DNA from: Sphingobium nicotianae
GTDB lineage: Bacteria > Pseudomonadota > Alphaproteobacteria > Sphingomonadales > Sphingomonadaceae
Assembly (NCBI RefSeq): GCF_018603885.1
Contig: NZ_JAHGAW010000011.1
Coordinates: 124,001 to 188,000, forward strand
Direction: 5' to 3'
DNA length: 64,000 bases
Notes under the pieces: generated by a model
The model's input: the letters and a program-made list of their open reading frames with translations, nothing else
What the model was told of the DNA's origin: nothing
The model's database searches: none
Part shown: positions 38,398-47,596 of the stretch, in pieces
How the letters are laid out: every line of letters starts with the position of its first letter
Position numbering within the stretch: position 1 is the first letter of the stretch
Translations under genes and position numbers: made by a program

Positions 38398-39036
38398 TCA
38401 GCCGAACAACCGCAGGATGCCCACCTGGGGGTGGACGATGCCATCATGAATCATGGTCAGCGCCACCCAGAGAATTACGGCAATGCCGAACCAGGCAATC
38501 CAGCGAAAACGCTCAATATAGCGGGCGATGACATTCGAGGCGACGCCCATCAGGGCGACCGACAGGACGAGACCGAAGACCAGCACATAGGGGTGTTCAC
38601 GCGCAGCGCCCGCCACGGCCAGAACATTGTCGAGGCTCATGCTGACATCGGCGACAGCGACGCCGAACGCCGCGCTGGCAAAGCTCCTGGCCGGCCGCAT
38701 GCCGGTATGTTCATCGCCAAGGACCTCGGGCGATCCGCTGTTCAGAACGCTGTGGGAGCGCAGCTCGCGCACCATGCGCCAGGCAACCCAGAGCAGCAGC
38801 AGCCCGCCGGCGAGAATCAGGCCGACAATTCCCATGAGCTGGCTTACGACGAGCGAGAAGGAGATGCGCAGCACCAGCGCCGCCGCCACACCGATCAGGA
38901 TCACCTTGCGACGCTGATCGGCCGGCAGTCCCGCCGCCAGAGCACCAACGACAATCGCATTGTCCCCTGCCAGCACGATATCGATCATCAGGATCTCGCC
39001 GAGAGCCTGCAGCGCGGAAGCATCGAAAAAAGCCAT
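38398..39036 (-). CDS. TerC/YjbE-family membrane protein (copy 2)
   Basis: 212-residue, about seven-helix TerC-family protein of the YjbE subgroup, linked in the literature to metal (manganese) efflux or metalation of secreted proteins. The membrane acidic motif is DIVLAGDNAIVVG. A central soluble loop (about 75-115) separates the two halves. It is a tandem paralogue of the next gene upstream, 41 bases away. Confidence 0.88.
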   Translation of the reverse strand: MAFFDASALQALGEILMIDIVLAGDNAIVVGALAAGLPADQRRKVILIGVAAALVLRISFSLVVSQLMGIVGLILAGGLLLLWVAWRMVRELRSHSVLNSGSPEVLGDEHTGMRPARSFASAAFGVAVADVSMSLDNVLAVAGAAREHPYVLVFGLVLSVALMGVASNVIARYIERFRWIAWFGIAVILWVALTMIHDGIVHPQVGILRLFG

Positions 39037-39077
39037 ATTCTCTGCGCCTTGCTTCGGGGGATGAAGGCGGCTCTCTG

Positions 39078-39731
39078 CTACAGATTGAGCAGGGTGCGCA
39101 AGCCCAGCACATGATCGCCGCCCATCCAGCCCTCATAGATCATCGAGCAGGCGACATAGAGAATGACGGCAAGGCCGATCCAGCCGATCCAGTGATAGCG
39201 CTGGATGAGGCGCGCGACATAGTTGGCGGCCAGGCCCATCAGCAGCACCGAGAAGCTGAGGCCGATAAACAGGAGCGCCGGATTTTCGCGCGCGATCGAC
39301 GCGACGAGCAACACATTATCCAGGCTCATCGACAGGTCGGCAAGCGTGATCTGGATAACGGCGCGCAGGAAGGTCTTGCTTGCGGGTGGCCCCTCGATCG
39401 CTGGCGTCGCGGGATCATCGGCTATCACGTCCGGTCGGGCGCGCAGCTCCCGATAGAGATTATAGGCGACCCAGAGCAGCAGCAACCCGCCCGCAAAGAC
39501 CAGACCTGTGATCTTGAGCAGCTGCGTCGCCAGCAGGGCGAAGCCGATCAGGAACACCAGCGCCAGGCCGACGCCGATGAAAAGGACCTTCTTGCGGTCC
39601 TTACCGGGCAGTCCCGACGCGAGCGACCCCATGATGACGACATTGTCGCCCGCCATGGTGAGATCGCCGATGATGATCTGGCCGAGCTGGATCAGCCCGG
39701 CGGTGGTGAAGACGGCGGAGAAATTGAACAT
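39078..39731 (-). CDS. TerC/YjbE-family membrane protein (copy 1)
   Basis: 217-residue TerC-family protein with DLTMAGDNVVIMG in the first helix and ADLSMSLDNVLLVA in the second half, the same two acidic motifs as its paralogue. The start lies 24 bases after the rho stop, so it may be read through from rho. No yybP-ykoY riboswitch fits in that short gap. Confidence 0.88.
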   Translation of the reverse strand: MFNFSAVFTTAGLIQLGQIIIGDLTMAGDNVVIMGSLASGLPGKDRKKVLFIGVGLALVFLIGFALLATQLLKITGLVFAGGLLLLWVAYNLYRELRARPDVIADDPATPAIEGPPASKTFLRAVIQITLADLSMSLDNVLLVASIARENPALLFIGLSFSVLLMGLAANYVARLIQRYHWIGWIGLAVILYVACSMIYEGWMGGDHVLGLRTLLNL

Positions 39732-39755
39732 CGCGGCGGCGCCCCCCGGCCCGCC

Positions 39756-41012
39756 TTACTGGTTCATGGTCGCGAAGAAGTCCTCGTTGGTCTTCGAGTC
39801 CTTCATCTTGTCGAGCAGGAACTCCATCGCGTCGATCGTCCCCATCTGCATGAGGATGCGGCGCAGCACCCACATCTTGGAGAGCGTGGCCTTGTCGACC
39901 AGCAGCTCCTCCTTGCGGGTGCCGGACTTGCCGACGTCGAGCGCCGGGAAGATGCGCTTGTCGGCCACCTTGCGGTCCAGCACGATTTCCGAGTTGCCGG
40001 TGCCCTTGAACTCTTCGAAGATCACCTCGTCCATGCGGCTGCCGGTATCGATCAGGGCCGTCGCGATGATCGAGAGCGAACCGCCCTCCTCGATGTTGCG
40101 CGCGGCGCCGAAGAAGCGCTTCGGGCGCTGCAGGGCGTTGGCGTCGACACCGCCGGTCAGCACCTTGCCCGAGCTCGGCACGACCGTGTTGTAGGCGCGG
40201 CCGAGACGCGTGATCGAATCGAGCAGGATGACGACATCCTTCTTGTGCTCGACCAGGCGCTTGGCCTTTTCGATCACCATTTCAGCCACTTGCACGTGGC
40301 GCGTGGCTGGCTCGTCGAAGGTGGAGGAGACGACCTCGCCCTTCACGCTGCGCTGCATGTCGGTGACTTCCTCCGGCCGCTCGTCGATGAGCAGCACGAT
40401 CAGGAACACTTCCGGATGATTGTCGGTGATCGCCTTGGCGATATTCTGCAGCATCACCGTCTTGCCGACGCGCGGCGGCGCGACGATCAAGGTGCGCTGG
40501 CCCTTGCCCTGCGGCGAGACGATGTCGATGACGCGCGCCGACTTGTCCTTGATCGTCGGATCCTGCGGATCGAGCGTCAGCTTCGATTCGGGATAGAGCG
40601 GCGTCAGATTGTCGAAATTGACGCGATGGCGAACGGCATCGGGATCGTCGAAATTGACGCTGACCAGCTTGGTGAGCGCGAAGTAACGCTCGCCATCCTT
40701 GGGCGAGCGGACCTCACCGTCAACCGTGTCGCCGGTGCGCAAGCCGAATCGGCGCACCTGATTCGGCGATACGTAGATGTCGTCCGGACCGGCGAGATAA
40801 TTGGATTCGGGGCTGCGCAAGAAGCCGAAACCATCCGGCATCACCTCGATCGTGCCCTCGCCCATGATCTCCGTGCCATTCTCGGCCTCGACCTTCAGGA
40901 TCGCGAACATCAGATCCTGCTTGCGCAAGGTCGATGCGCCCTCGATGCCAAGTTCTTCGGCCATCGCGACGAGGTCTGCGGGCGCTTTGCGTTTCAGGTC
41001 CTTGAGATGCAT
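39756..41012 (-). CDS. rho: Transcription termination factor Rho
   Basis: 418-residue hexameric RNA helicase. N-terminal SAP-like helices ([20 protein letters not shown]), RNA-binding cold-shock-like fold ([13 protein letters not shown]), Walker [11 protein letters not shown], and the Q/R-loop regions ([11 protein letters not shown]) are present. Upstream is a leader of more than 300 bases, consistent with the known autoregulation of rho in other bacteria, though no attenuator is proven here. Confidence 0.97.
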   Translation of the reverse strand: MHLKDLKRKAPADLVAMAEELGIEGASTLRKQDLMFAILKVEAENGTEIMGEGTIEVMPDGFGFLRSPESNYLAGPDDIYVSPNQVRRFGLRTGDTVDGEVRSPKDGERYFALTKLVSVNFDDPDAVRHRVNFDNLTPLYPESKLTLDPQDPTIKDKSARVIDIVSPQGKGQRTLIVAPPRVGKTVMLQNIAKAITDNHPEVFLIVLLIDERPEEVTDMQRSVKGEVVSSTFDEPATRHVQVAEMVIEKAKRLVEHKKDVVILLDSITRLGRAYNTVVPSSGKVLTGGVDANALQRPKRFFGAARNIEEGGSLSIIATALIDTGSRMDEVIFEEFKGTGNSEIVLDRKVADKRIFPALDVGKSGTRKEELLVDKATLSKMWVLRRILMQMGTIDAMEFLLDKMKDSKTNEDFFATMNQ

Positions 41013-41350
41013 TGGTAGAGTCCGGGTGTTGGGAGGTTGTGCAAGGTGATCGGATAAGCCGGGATCGCCATTGGACCGGCGTCACGAGCGCGAGAGCCGC
41101 ACTCAGGAAGGAATGATTTCGAATTAGGGACTGGCCCGGATCAAGTCAAGGCACGCCGTCAACACCCAGGCGCATATGTCCGGCTCTCCCGGCGCCCTCA
41201 ATCCCTGGGTATATGCAGCACATCAGCGGGTCGGCGCTGACGGGGTCGGCCTAGCTGCGTGGACAAATTCCCGCTTCAATGATTGTCCGCTCTTAAGCGC
41301 TGACTCTCGAATCCGGATGGGTGAAAGGGAGTGGGGAGCTGACGCACCTA
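41013..41350 (-). other. Noncoding rho leader/promoter region
   Basis: No gene seen. This is the 5' region of rho; short hairpins occur but no family riboswitch is recognised. GGTTGTGCAAGG-type sequences and A+T-poor composition make promoter assignment unreliable. Confidence 0.4.
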
Positions 41351-41482
41351 TTCCTCCCCGAGCTTGTCTCGGGGAGGGGAACCGCGAAGCGGTGGAGGGG
41401 CCGCCGAAGGCGGAAGGCCCGTCCATTTCCCCTCCACCACCCTTCGGGTGGTCCCCCTCCCCGAGACAAGCTCGGGGAGGAA
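41351..41482. repeat. Large nested palindrome (sphingomonad-type intergenic repeat)
   Basis: The 29-base outer arms 41351-41379 and 41454-41482 are exact reverse complements. Each arm is itself a hairpin (CTCCCCGAG/CTCGGGGAG). Inside are GGTGGAGGGG (41391-41400) with CCCCTCCACC (41429-41438), and three local hairpins with GAA or TTC loops (41381-41393, 41401-41413, 41437-41452). Short ORFs across it are artefacts of the repeat. It looks like a dispersed REP/BIME-like or miniature mobile element. Confidence 0.85.
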
Positions 41483-41629
41483 CTAAATGTCCGAAAAGTC
41501 GTCGCGTCCTGACTGTCGGCTTCTGGACGATATCTCGGATAGCCGTTTTTTCGAATTTCTCCCCCCGCCTGACACTCAACGGCGCGATAGAGCATCAGAT
41601 CGTTCGCCACCACGAGCGCTCGTCCCCGG

Positions 41630-41986
41630 TCATTGCACTGTCTGCAGCGCCTTGCCGACTGCCTGGAGGCGCTGACCCTTCTCGGAGAGAATGCCGCCGC
41701 AGCGGATGCGCTCGGTCTCGACCACTTCCTGCGTCAACGCGGTGTAGATGCGCCGCAATTCCGCCTCGAGATCGATCGCCGGTGCCCGTCCTTCCACGCG
41801 GCCGATGAAATACATCATCCCGCCAATGACCCCCGTCCGCGCCTCGCCTTGCGCCTGGCCCACCGCCGCGGCGACGATCGCGATGCAGCGCAGATCGGCT
41901 TCAACCTCAGGCGGCTGCGCGGCCAGACCTGGCGACCCGGCCATCAGCGCGACACCCCCGACTGACGCGGCAAACGATGTGCGCAT
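41630..41986 (-). CDS. Small secreted protein of unknown function
   Basis: 118 residues with a signal peptide (cleavage near LAA-QP, residue 23) and a helical mature part containing two cysteines (RCIAIV and RCGGILSEKG) that could form a disulfide. No family recognised. It starts 42 bases after the hemJ stop in the same direction, so it is probably in the hemE-hemJ transcript. Confidence 0.65.
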   Translation of the reverse strand: MRTSFAASVGGVALMAGSPGLAAQPPEVEADLRCIAIVAAAVGQAQGEARTGVIGGMMYFIGRVEGRAPAIDLEAELRRIYTALTQEVVETERIRCGGILSEKGQRLQAVGKALQTVQ

Positions 41987-42028
41987 CCCCTGCTCCTCCC
42001 CCTATTTTTGCCGACCGGAAAGCGCCGG

Positions 42029-42487
42029 TCAGAAGGGCCTCACAATGACGAGGATGATGATGAACGTCACCAGCAACGCCGGCACCTCGTTGATCATGCG
42101 CAGTCGCTTTTCCGGCCAGGGGCGCTGCCCCACGGCCAGCTTCTTCGCATAGCCGACCATCCAGCCGTGGAAACCGGAGAGGATGATCACCAGCAGCAGC
42201 TTGGCGTGGAACCAGCCCTGGCTGAACGCGCCGACATTCAATGCCAGCGCGAGGCCGAGCAGCCAGACAATGATCAGCGACGGGTTCATGATGATGCGCT
42301 TGAGCCGCATCTCGCGGTCGATCCAGGCAATGTCCTCCGGGGATCCCACCGCGGTCTGGTGATGATAGACGAAGAAGCGCGGCATCATGAACAGGCTGGC
42401 CATCAGGAAGATGACGAAGATGACATGAGCTGCGCGGATCCAGGGATAAGCGGCGCCGAGAAAACCGACGCCCGGCAGGATAGACAT
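42029..42487 (-). CDS. hemJ: HemJ protoporphyrinogen IX oxidase
   Basis: 152-residue four-helix membrane protein of the HemJ (UPF0093/CopD-like) family, oxidising protoporphyrinogen to protoporphyrin. His21 in the first helix (RAAHVIFVIF) and the GWFHAKL motif (His94, Lys96) match the conserved heme-ligand/catalytic positions of the family. The ATG at 42487 was chosen as the family start; the frame is open much further upstream but overlaps hemE antisense-like sequence. Adjacent to hemE, the same pathway. Confidence 0.9.
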   Translation of the reverse strand: MSILPGVGFLGAAYPWIRAAHVIFVIFLMASLFMMPRFFVYHHQTAVGSPEDIAWIDREMRLKRIIMNPSLIIVWLLGLALALNVGAFSQGWFHAKLLLVIILSGFHGWMVGYAKKLAVGQRPWPEKRLRMINEVPALLVTFIIILVIVRPF

Positions 42488-42587
42488 GGGGAGAATGTTC
42501 CTCTGCTTTGACCATGCGCGATGTCGGTGCCTTGTAGAACGGCACGGAGAGAATTGGAACGGGCCTGACCTGCGTCTGTCCTCTTCC

Positions 42588-43622
42588 TCAGAGGCCCCGA
42601 ACCCGTGCCACCAGCCGCTCGACATAGGCGATCGGCGTGTCGGGCAGGATGCCGTGGCCAAGGTTGAAGATGTGCGGCCGCCCGGCCAGTGCTTCGAGAA
42701 TCTCGTCCACCGCCCGGTCGAGCGTGGCGCCACCGGCAATCAGCGCCAGCGGATCGAGATTGCCCTGCACCGGCATGCCGCGCGGCAATTCCCGGTTCGC
42801 CCAGCTCGGATCCAGCGTCTCGTCGAGGCCAAGCGCATCGACACCTGTCCCTGCGGCATAATCGATCAGCTTGGCGCCGGCGCCCTTGGGGAAACCGATG
42901 ATCGGCGTCTCGGGATGACGCGCCTTGAGCCCCGCGACGATCGCGGCATTGGGCGCGATCACCCATTCGCGGAACTGATCGGGGCTGAGCGAGCCTGCCC
43001 AGCTGTCGAAGAGCTGCACGGCATCGACGCCCGCCTCGATCTGAGCGGAGAGATAGTCGACGGTCATCTCGACGATCGCCGCGATGATCCCGCCGAAGCG
43101 CACCGGATCGCCATAAGCGAGACGCCGCGCCGCCGCATGATCGCGGCTGCCCTGGCCTGCGACCATATAGGTGGCGACTGTCCAGGGACTGCCGGCGAAC
43201 CCCAGGAAGGTCGTTTCCGGTGAGAGCGCCGCCCGCACGCGCCGCACCGTCTCGATCACCGGCGCGAGCCGCTCGGGCGCCGGCGCCAGGTCCGCCAGAT
43301 CGGCGCCCGAAAGCGGCGGCGCGAGGCGCGGCCCCTCCCCCGTTTCGAACCAGAGATGCTGGCCCAGAGCATGCGGCACGACAAGGATATCGGAAAACAG
43401 GATCGCGCCGTCGAAGCCGAACCGCCGGATTGGCTGGAGCGTCACTTCCGCCGCGCTCGCCGGATCATAGCAAAGATCGAGAAACCCGCCTTTTTCGGCC
43501 CGCAAGGCGCGATATTCCGGCAGATAGCGCCCCGCCTGCCGCATCAGCCAGAGCGGCGGACGTGCCGGCATCTGGCCCTTGAGCACGCCAAGCAGAGGCG
43601 GCGTGATGGCGGAAACGTCCAC
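42588..43622 (-). CDS. hemE: Uroporphyrinogen decarboxylase (HemE)
   Basis: 344-residue heme-pathway enzyme converting uroporphyrinogen III to coproporphyrinogen III. The signature PLWLMRQAGRYLPEYR is intact and GFAGSPWTVATYM follows. Starts at GTG 43622 with TTAGGAAG eight bases upstream. hemE borders the replication origin in Caulobacter and Rickettsia, as here. Confidence 0.96.
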   Translation of the reverse strand: MDVSAITPPLLGVLKGQMPARPPLWLMRQAGRYLPEYRALRAEKGGFLDLCYDPASAAEVTLQPIRRFGFDGAILFSDILVVPHALGQHLWFETGEGPRLAPPLSGADLADLAPAPERLAPVIETVRRVRAALSPETTFLGFAGSPWTVATYMVAGQGSRDHAAARRLAYGDPVRFGGIIAAIVEMTVDYLSAQIEAGVDAVQLFDSWAGSLSPDQFREWVIAPNAAIVAGLKARHPETPIIGFPKGAGAKLIDYAAGTGVDALGLDETLDPSWANRELPRGMPVQGNLDPLALIAGGATLDRAVDEILEALAGRPHIFNLGHGILPDTPIAYVERLVARVRGL

Positions 43623-43802
43623 GGGTCTACTTCCTAATAAAGAGTTAATTAAAGATTGTTGGAGTCTGTTGGTCGGTGGATGACGGGCATTATTGCCTTG
43701 TCACGATTTTGCCAACAGCTTGACCGCAGCAGGTCCGCTTGGTGCGTACGAGTCCCGATCCTCATCCCCGTTTCCCACAGGCTGTTGGCGATGGACGGGC
43801 CG

Positions 43803-43811
43803 TGTGGATAA
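43803..43811 (-). promoter_or_regulatory. Perfect DnaA box in oriC
   Basis: TGTGGATAA, the reverse complement of the consensus TTATCCACA. Confidence 0.85.
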
Positions 43812-43894
43812 GCAGGCTGATTCCAGACAGGGTTGCGCGGACGAAACCGGCGGATCGACTTCTCCACAGAGCCGTCCCTTGCCTTATCCGCGAT

Positions 43895-43903
43895 TTATCC
43901 ACA
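43895..43903 (+). promoter_or_regulatory. Perfect DnaA box in oriC, next to ppsR start
   Basis: TTATCCACA, 12 bases upstream of the ppsR ATG; DnaA bound here could also repress that gene. Confidence 0.85.
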
Positions 43904-43915
43904 TGGTTTGACGTC

Positions 43916-44761
43916 ATGGATCGGCTCAATCTCCATCTCCTCTCGGATTCGACCGGCGAGACGCTGGAGCATATCGGCAAGGCCGCGATCGCACAGTTCG
44001 AGAATGTCGAGACGATCCGCCATTTCTGGCCCATGGTCCGCTCCGAACAGCATCTGCAGCGCATTCTCGAGGAAGTGGCGCGCAATCCCGGGATGGTTCT
44101 GTTCACGCTTGCCAATCAGGCGCTGCGCAAGAAGCTGGAAAATGGCTGCCGGGCGCTCGGCATTCCCTTCGTCGCGCCGCTCGATCCCGTGACCGATGCG
44201 ATGTCCAATCTGCTGGGGCAGGAGACGCGCAACCGACCCGGCCGCAAGCATGTGCTGGACGACGCCTATTTCGCGCGCATCGATGCGATCCAGTTCACGA
44301 TCGCGCATGATGACGGGGTCGGCTGGGAGAATTGGGAGGAGGCCGATATCGTCCTTGCCGGCGTCTCGCGCACCTCCAAGACGCCGACCAGCATCTATCT
44401 CGCCAATCGCGGCTACAAGACGGCGAACATTCCCCTCGTACCGGAATCGCCGCCGCCGCCGAGCCTCTTCACGCTCAGGCATCCGATGGTCGTTGGCCTC
44501 ACCACCAGTCCGGAGCGGCTGGTGCAGATCCGCCGCAACCGGCTGCTGACGCTCAATCAGGCGCCGGAAACGGCTTATGTCGATCTCGATCGGGTGAATG
44601 GCGAGGTGGCGCATGCCCGCCGCCTGTTTGCCGATCAGGGTTGGGCCGTGATCGACGTCACTCGCCGCTCGATCGAGGAGACGGCTGCCGCGATCGTTCA
44701 GCTTTATCAGGAGCGTCTCAAAGGCGTGGCCGAGGGGATAGGGAGCTCGGCCAGCCTATGA
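43916..44761 (+). CDS. ppsR: PpsR-type kinase/pyrophosphorylase (DUF299, RP001 homologue)
   Basis: 281-residue regulatory protein of the DUF299 family, which phosphorylates and dephosphorylates PEP synthase or pyruvate phosphate dikinase. The nucleotide loop GVSRTSKTPTSIYLA and the N-terminal HLLSDSTGETLE are typical. The ATG at 43916 begins the conserved part; open frame upstream lies in the origin region. ATGA overlap with maf. Confidence 0.94.
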   Translation: MDRLNLHLLSDSTGETLEHIGKAAIAQFENVETIRHFWPMVRSEQHLQRILEEVARNPGMVLFTLANQALRKKLENGCRALGIPFVAPLDPVTDAMSNLLGQETRNRPGRKHVLDDAYFARIDAIQFTIAHDDGVGWENWEEADIVLAGVSRTSKTPTSIYLANRGYKTANIPLVPESPPPPSLFTLRHPMVVGLTTSPERLVQIRRNRLLTLNQAPETAYVDLDRVNGEVAHARRLFADQGWAVIDVTRRSIEETAAAIVQLYQERLKGVAEGIGSSASL

Positions 44762-45360
44762 GCGAGACATTATTGCTGGCCTCGCAGAGCACGAGCCGCC
44801 GGCGCCTGCTCGCCGATGCGATGGTGCCCTTCGAGACGGTCGATGCCGGCGTGGATGAAGAGGCGCTCAAGGCGGCGCTGGATGCGGAGGGGATGGGCGC
44901 GCGCGATCTTGCTGACGCACTGGCCGAATGGAAGGCCAAGCGTCCCTCGATGCGTCATCCGACGGCGCTGGTTCTCGGTTGCGACCAGACGCTGGAACTC
45001 GAGGATGGCAGCCGGCTCGACAAGATCGATACACGGGAAGAAGCGGCCGACCTTCTCGCGCGGATGAGCGGGCGGACGCACAAGCTCCACAGCGCGGCGG
45101 TGATCGCGCAGGGCGGCGAGCCCGTCTGGCGGCAGGTCGAGAGTGTCACCCTGCAGATGCGGCCGTTGAGCGCGGCGTTCATCGATCATTATCTCGATCT
45201 CGATTGGGAGAATTGCCGCTGGTGTGTCGGCTGCTACCGGGTCGAGGGCCCCGGCGCGCAGCTCTTCGCGCGCATCCAGGGCAGCCTGTTCGCGGTGCAG
45301 GGCCTGCCGCTGCTTCCTTTGCTCGACTATTTGCGCGTGCGCTCTATTCTGCCCGCATGA
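44758..45360 (+). CDS. maf: Maf-family nucleotide pyrophosphatase
   Basis: 200-residue Maf/YhdE-type house-cleaning pyrophosphatase. The N-terminal SQSTSRRRLL is the substrate loop (usually SxSPRR) and GCDQTLELEDG the catalytic acidic motif. Coupled by ATGA overlaps to ppsR and aroE. Confidence 0.9.
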   Translation: MSETLLLASQSTSRRRLLADAMVPFETVDAGVDEEALKAALDAEGMGARDLADALAEWKAKRPSMRHPTALVLGCDQTLELEDGSRLDKIDTREEAADLLARMSGRTHKLHSAAVIAQGGEPVWRQVESVTLQMRPLSAAFIDHYLDLDWENCRWCVGCYRVEGPGAQLFARIQGSLFAVQGLPLLPLLDYLRVRSILPA

Positions 45361-46190
45361 GACAAGGCATACCTTACGCGGAAGTTATCGGCGATCCTAT
45401 CGCCCACAGCAAATCCCCCACCATCCACAATTTCTGGCTGGAAGCGCTCGGTATTGAGGCCGAATATCGCAAGACGCGTGTGACTGCGGCCGGTCTCGCT
45501 GCCTACTTCCTCCAGCGCCGCGCCGATCCCGACTGGCTGGGTTGCAACATTACCATCCCGCATAAGATCGCCGCGATGGACTATGTCGACGATCCCGGCG
45601 GCGTACGCCAGCGGATCGGGGCGATCAACACGGTTGCCTGCGAGACGGGCGGCCCGCTGATCGGAACCAATACTGATGCCGGCGGTTTCCTCCAGCCGTT
45701 GGCCGCGCGGAAATGGCAGGGCAGCAGGGCGATCCTGGCTGGTGCGGGCGGTGCAGCGCAAGCGATTGGCTTTGCGTTGCGCTCGATCGGCATCAACGAA
45801 CTCACGCTGGTCGTGCGGGACGCCGCCAAAGGTCGCGCTCTGCTCGACAAGCTCGGACTGGACGGGATCGTGCAGGGTTTCGATGCGCCTCTTCCGGCGG
45901 CGGACTTGCTGGTCAATTCAACCTCCCTGGGCATGATCGGCAATGCGCCCTACGCGCCGGATCTCTCGACCCTGCCCGGCGCGGCTATGGTCTATGACAT
46001 CGTCTATGCTCCTCTTGAGACGCCCCTGCTGGCGGCTGCGCGGGCACGGGGGCTGGCGACGATCGACGGGCTGGAGATGCTGATCGGTCAGGCAGCCCTG
46101 GCCTTCGATATCTTTTTCGATGCAGTCGCTCCGCGCGAGCTGGATGCAGATCTGCGCGACCTGTTGCTCGCGCCGGTCGCTGCCGATTGA
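45357..46190 (+). CDS. aroE: Shikimate dehydrogenase (AroE)
   Basis: 277-residue NADPH enzyme of aromatic amino-acid synthesis. The substrate site is AEVIGDPIAHSKSP, catalytic Lys in NITIPHKIAA, and the dinucleotide motif is AGAGGAAQAIGFAL. Coupled to maf; coaE starts directly after its stop. Confidence 0.95.
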   Translation: MRQGIPYAEVIGDPIAHSKSPTIHNFWLEALGIEAEYRKTRVTAAGLAAYFLQRRADPDWLGCNITIPHKIAAMDYVDDPGGVRQRIGAINTVACETGGPLIGTNTDAGGFLQPLAARKWQGSRAILAGAGGAAQAIGFALRSIGINELTLVVRDAAKGRALLDKLGLDGIVQGFDAPLPAADLLVNSTSLGMIGNAPYAPDLSTLPGAAMVYDIVYAPLETPLLAAARARGLATIDGLEMLIGQAALAFDIFFDAVAPRELDADLRDLLLAPVAAD

Positions 46191-46796
46191 ATGGCGCATC
46201 GGCCCTTCCGGCTCGGCCTTACCGGTTCGATCGGGTCGGGTAAGTCCACGGTCGCGGCGGTGTTTCGCCAGGCCGGGGTGCCGGTATTCGATGCCGATGC
46301 CGAGGTCCACCGCCTGCAGGGGCCGGGCGGCGCCCTGCTCCCGGCCATTGAGGCGCGATTTCCCGGCACGACCGGGCCGATGGGCGTCAATCGGCAGGCC
46401 CTGAGCGCGCGCGTGATCGGAAAGCCGGCCGAATTGCGCGCGCTGGAAAGGATCGTGCACCCGGCAGTGGGGACCGCGCGGCAGGCCTTCCTGCGCCGCC
46501 AGGCGGGGCATCGGCTGGTGCTGCTCGACATCCCCTTGCTGTTCGAGACCGGCGGAGAGCGGGCGATGGACCGGGTGATCGTGCTGTCCACGCCCCTTTT
46601 CGTTCAGCGTCGACGCGTCCTGCGGCGCAAAGGCATGACCGAAGGGCGCCTGCGCAAGATCCGCGCGGCTCAGATGCCGGACCACCTGAAGTGCGCTCGG
46701 GCCGACTTCATCCTCAACACTGCCCGTCCGAAATGGCAGACAAGAGCGGAAATCTCCCGTTTGCTGGCTTGCCTTCGTCGGTCGCTGGTCCGATAA
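46191..46796 (+). CDS. coaE: Dephospho-CoA kinase (CoaE)
   Basis: 201-residue final enzyme of CoA synthesis. P-loop GSIGSGKST, DADAEVH motif and LLDIPLLFETGGE are family landmarks. Its ATG follows the aroE stop with no gap. Confidence 0.94.
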   Translation: MAHRPFRLGLTGSIGSGKSTVAAVFRQAGVPVFDADAEVHRLQGPGGALLPAIEARFPGTTGPMGVNRQALSARVIGKPAELRALERIVHPAVGTARQAFLRRQAGHRLVLLDIPLLFETGGERAMDRVIVLSTPLFVQRRRVLRRKGMTEGRLRKIRAAQMPDHLKCARADFILNTARPKWQTRAEISRLLACLRRSLVR

Positions 46797-46824
46797 TAGC
46801 TGTTTAAGTGAGTCACATTGCACG

Positions 46825-47523
46825 ATGCGCGAAATCGTCTTCGACACGGAAACAACGGGCCTGGATCCCTCGACAGGGGACCGTCTCGTCGAAATCGGTT
46901 GTATCGAACTGATCAACCGGATCCCGACCGGCGCGACCTTCCATGCATATTTTCATCCTGAGCGAACGATGCCGGCGCAGGCCGAGGCGGTCCACGGTCT
47001 TTCCGACCGCTTCCTGTCGGATAAACCGCGCTTTGCCGAACGTGCTGCGGAATTGCTCGAGTTTCTCGGTGACTCCAAGTTGGTGGCGCATAATGCGCGA
47101 TTTGACTTCGGCTTTTTGAACGCGGAACTGGAACGATGCCGCCATCCGATCGTCGATATGGGACGGATGATCGATACCATTGCCATTGCCCGCACGCTCC
47201 ATCCTGGTGCCAAGCACAGCCTGGACGCGCTCTGCTCGCGCTATGGGATTGATCGCAGCCACCGCGTGAAGCACGGCGCGCTTCTCGATGCCGAACTGCT
47301 TGCTCAACTCTATATCGAACTGACTGGGGGTCGTCAGATTGGTCTCACCCTGGTGGCCGAGTCACAGATCGAGGTCGTCGCCACGGACTGCCTCGTGACA
47401 GTCAACGTTGAGCGGACGGCGCGCCCCGCCCGCATCTTCACCCTGAGCGAGGAAGAGCGCCGGCGTCACGCTTCCTTCCTGGAGAAAATCGACAATCCCA
47501 TCTGGCTGGAACCGGCTGTCTGA
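46825..47523 (+). CDS. dnaQ: DNA polymerase III epsilon subunit, proofreading exonuclease (DnaQ)
   Basis: 232-residue 3'-5' exonuclease. Exo I FDTETTGLD, Exo II HNARFDFGFL and Exo III HGALLDAELLA motifs (DEDDh type) are intact. Located 28 bases after coaE, keeping the alphaproteobacterial order coaE-dnaQ near the origin. Confidence 0.95.
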   Translation: MREIVFDTETTGLDPSTGDRLVEIGCIELINRIPTGATFHAYFHPERTMPAQAEAVHGLSDRFLSDKPRFAERAAELLEFLGDSKLVAHNARFDFGFLNAELERCRHPIVDMGRMIDTIAIARTLHPGAKHSLDALCSRYGIDRSHRVKHGALLDAELLAQLYIELTGGRQIGLTLVAESQIEVVATDCLVTVNVERTARPARIFTLSEEERRRHASFLEKIDNPIWLEPAV

Positions 47524-47596
47524 TGCCGCTCTCGCGCTGGCAAAGCCGGTCGCGCCGCCTACATTGATCCAAAGCGCCAACAAAAGGAGAAAGCTG

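Larger units (their letters stand above)
43623..43915. other. oriC: Predicted chromosomal replication origin (oriC)
   Basis: Noncoding region between divergent hemE and ppsR. It holds two perfect DnaA boxes, TTATCCACA at 43895-43903 and its reverse complement at 43803-43811, near matches TTCTCCACA (43860-43868), TTATCCGCG (43884-43892) and TTTCCCACA (43771-43779), an A+T-rich stretch at about 43629-43661 suited to unwinding, and GANTC (CcrM) sites at 43662, 43750 and 43819. The hemE/RP001 (DUF299) context is that of known alphaproteobacterial origins. Promoters for both flanking genes must also lie here. Confidence 0.85.

Noticed and set aside
39732-39755. yybP-ykoY manganese riboswitch before the TerC genes
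   Set aside because: Only 24 bases separate rho and the first TerC gene, too short for that riboswitch.
41223-41613. Reverse-strand frames of 106-118 codons across the palindrome
   Set aside because: They are generated by the inverted repeat itself and contain repeat-coded residues only.
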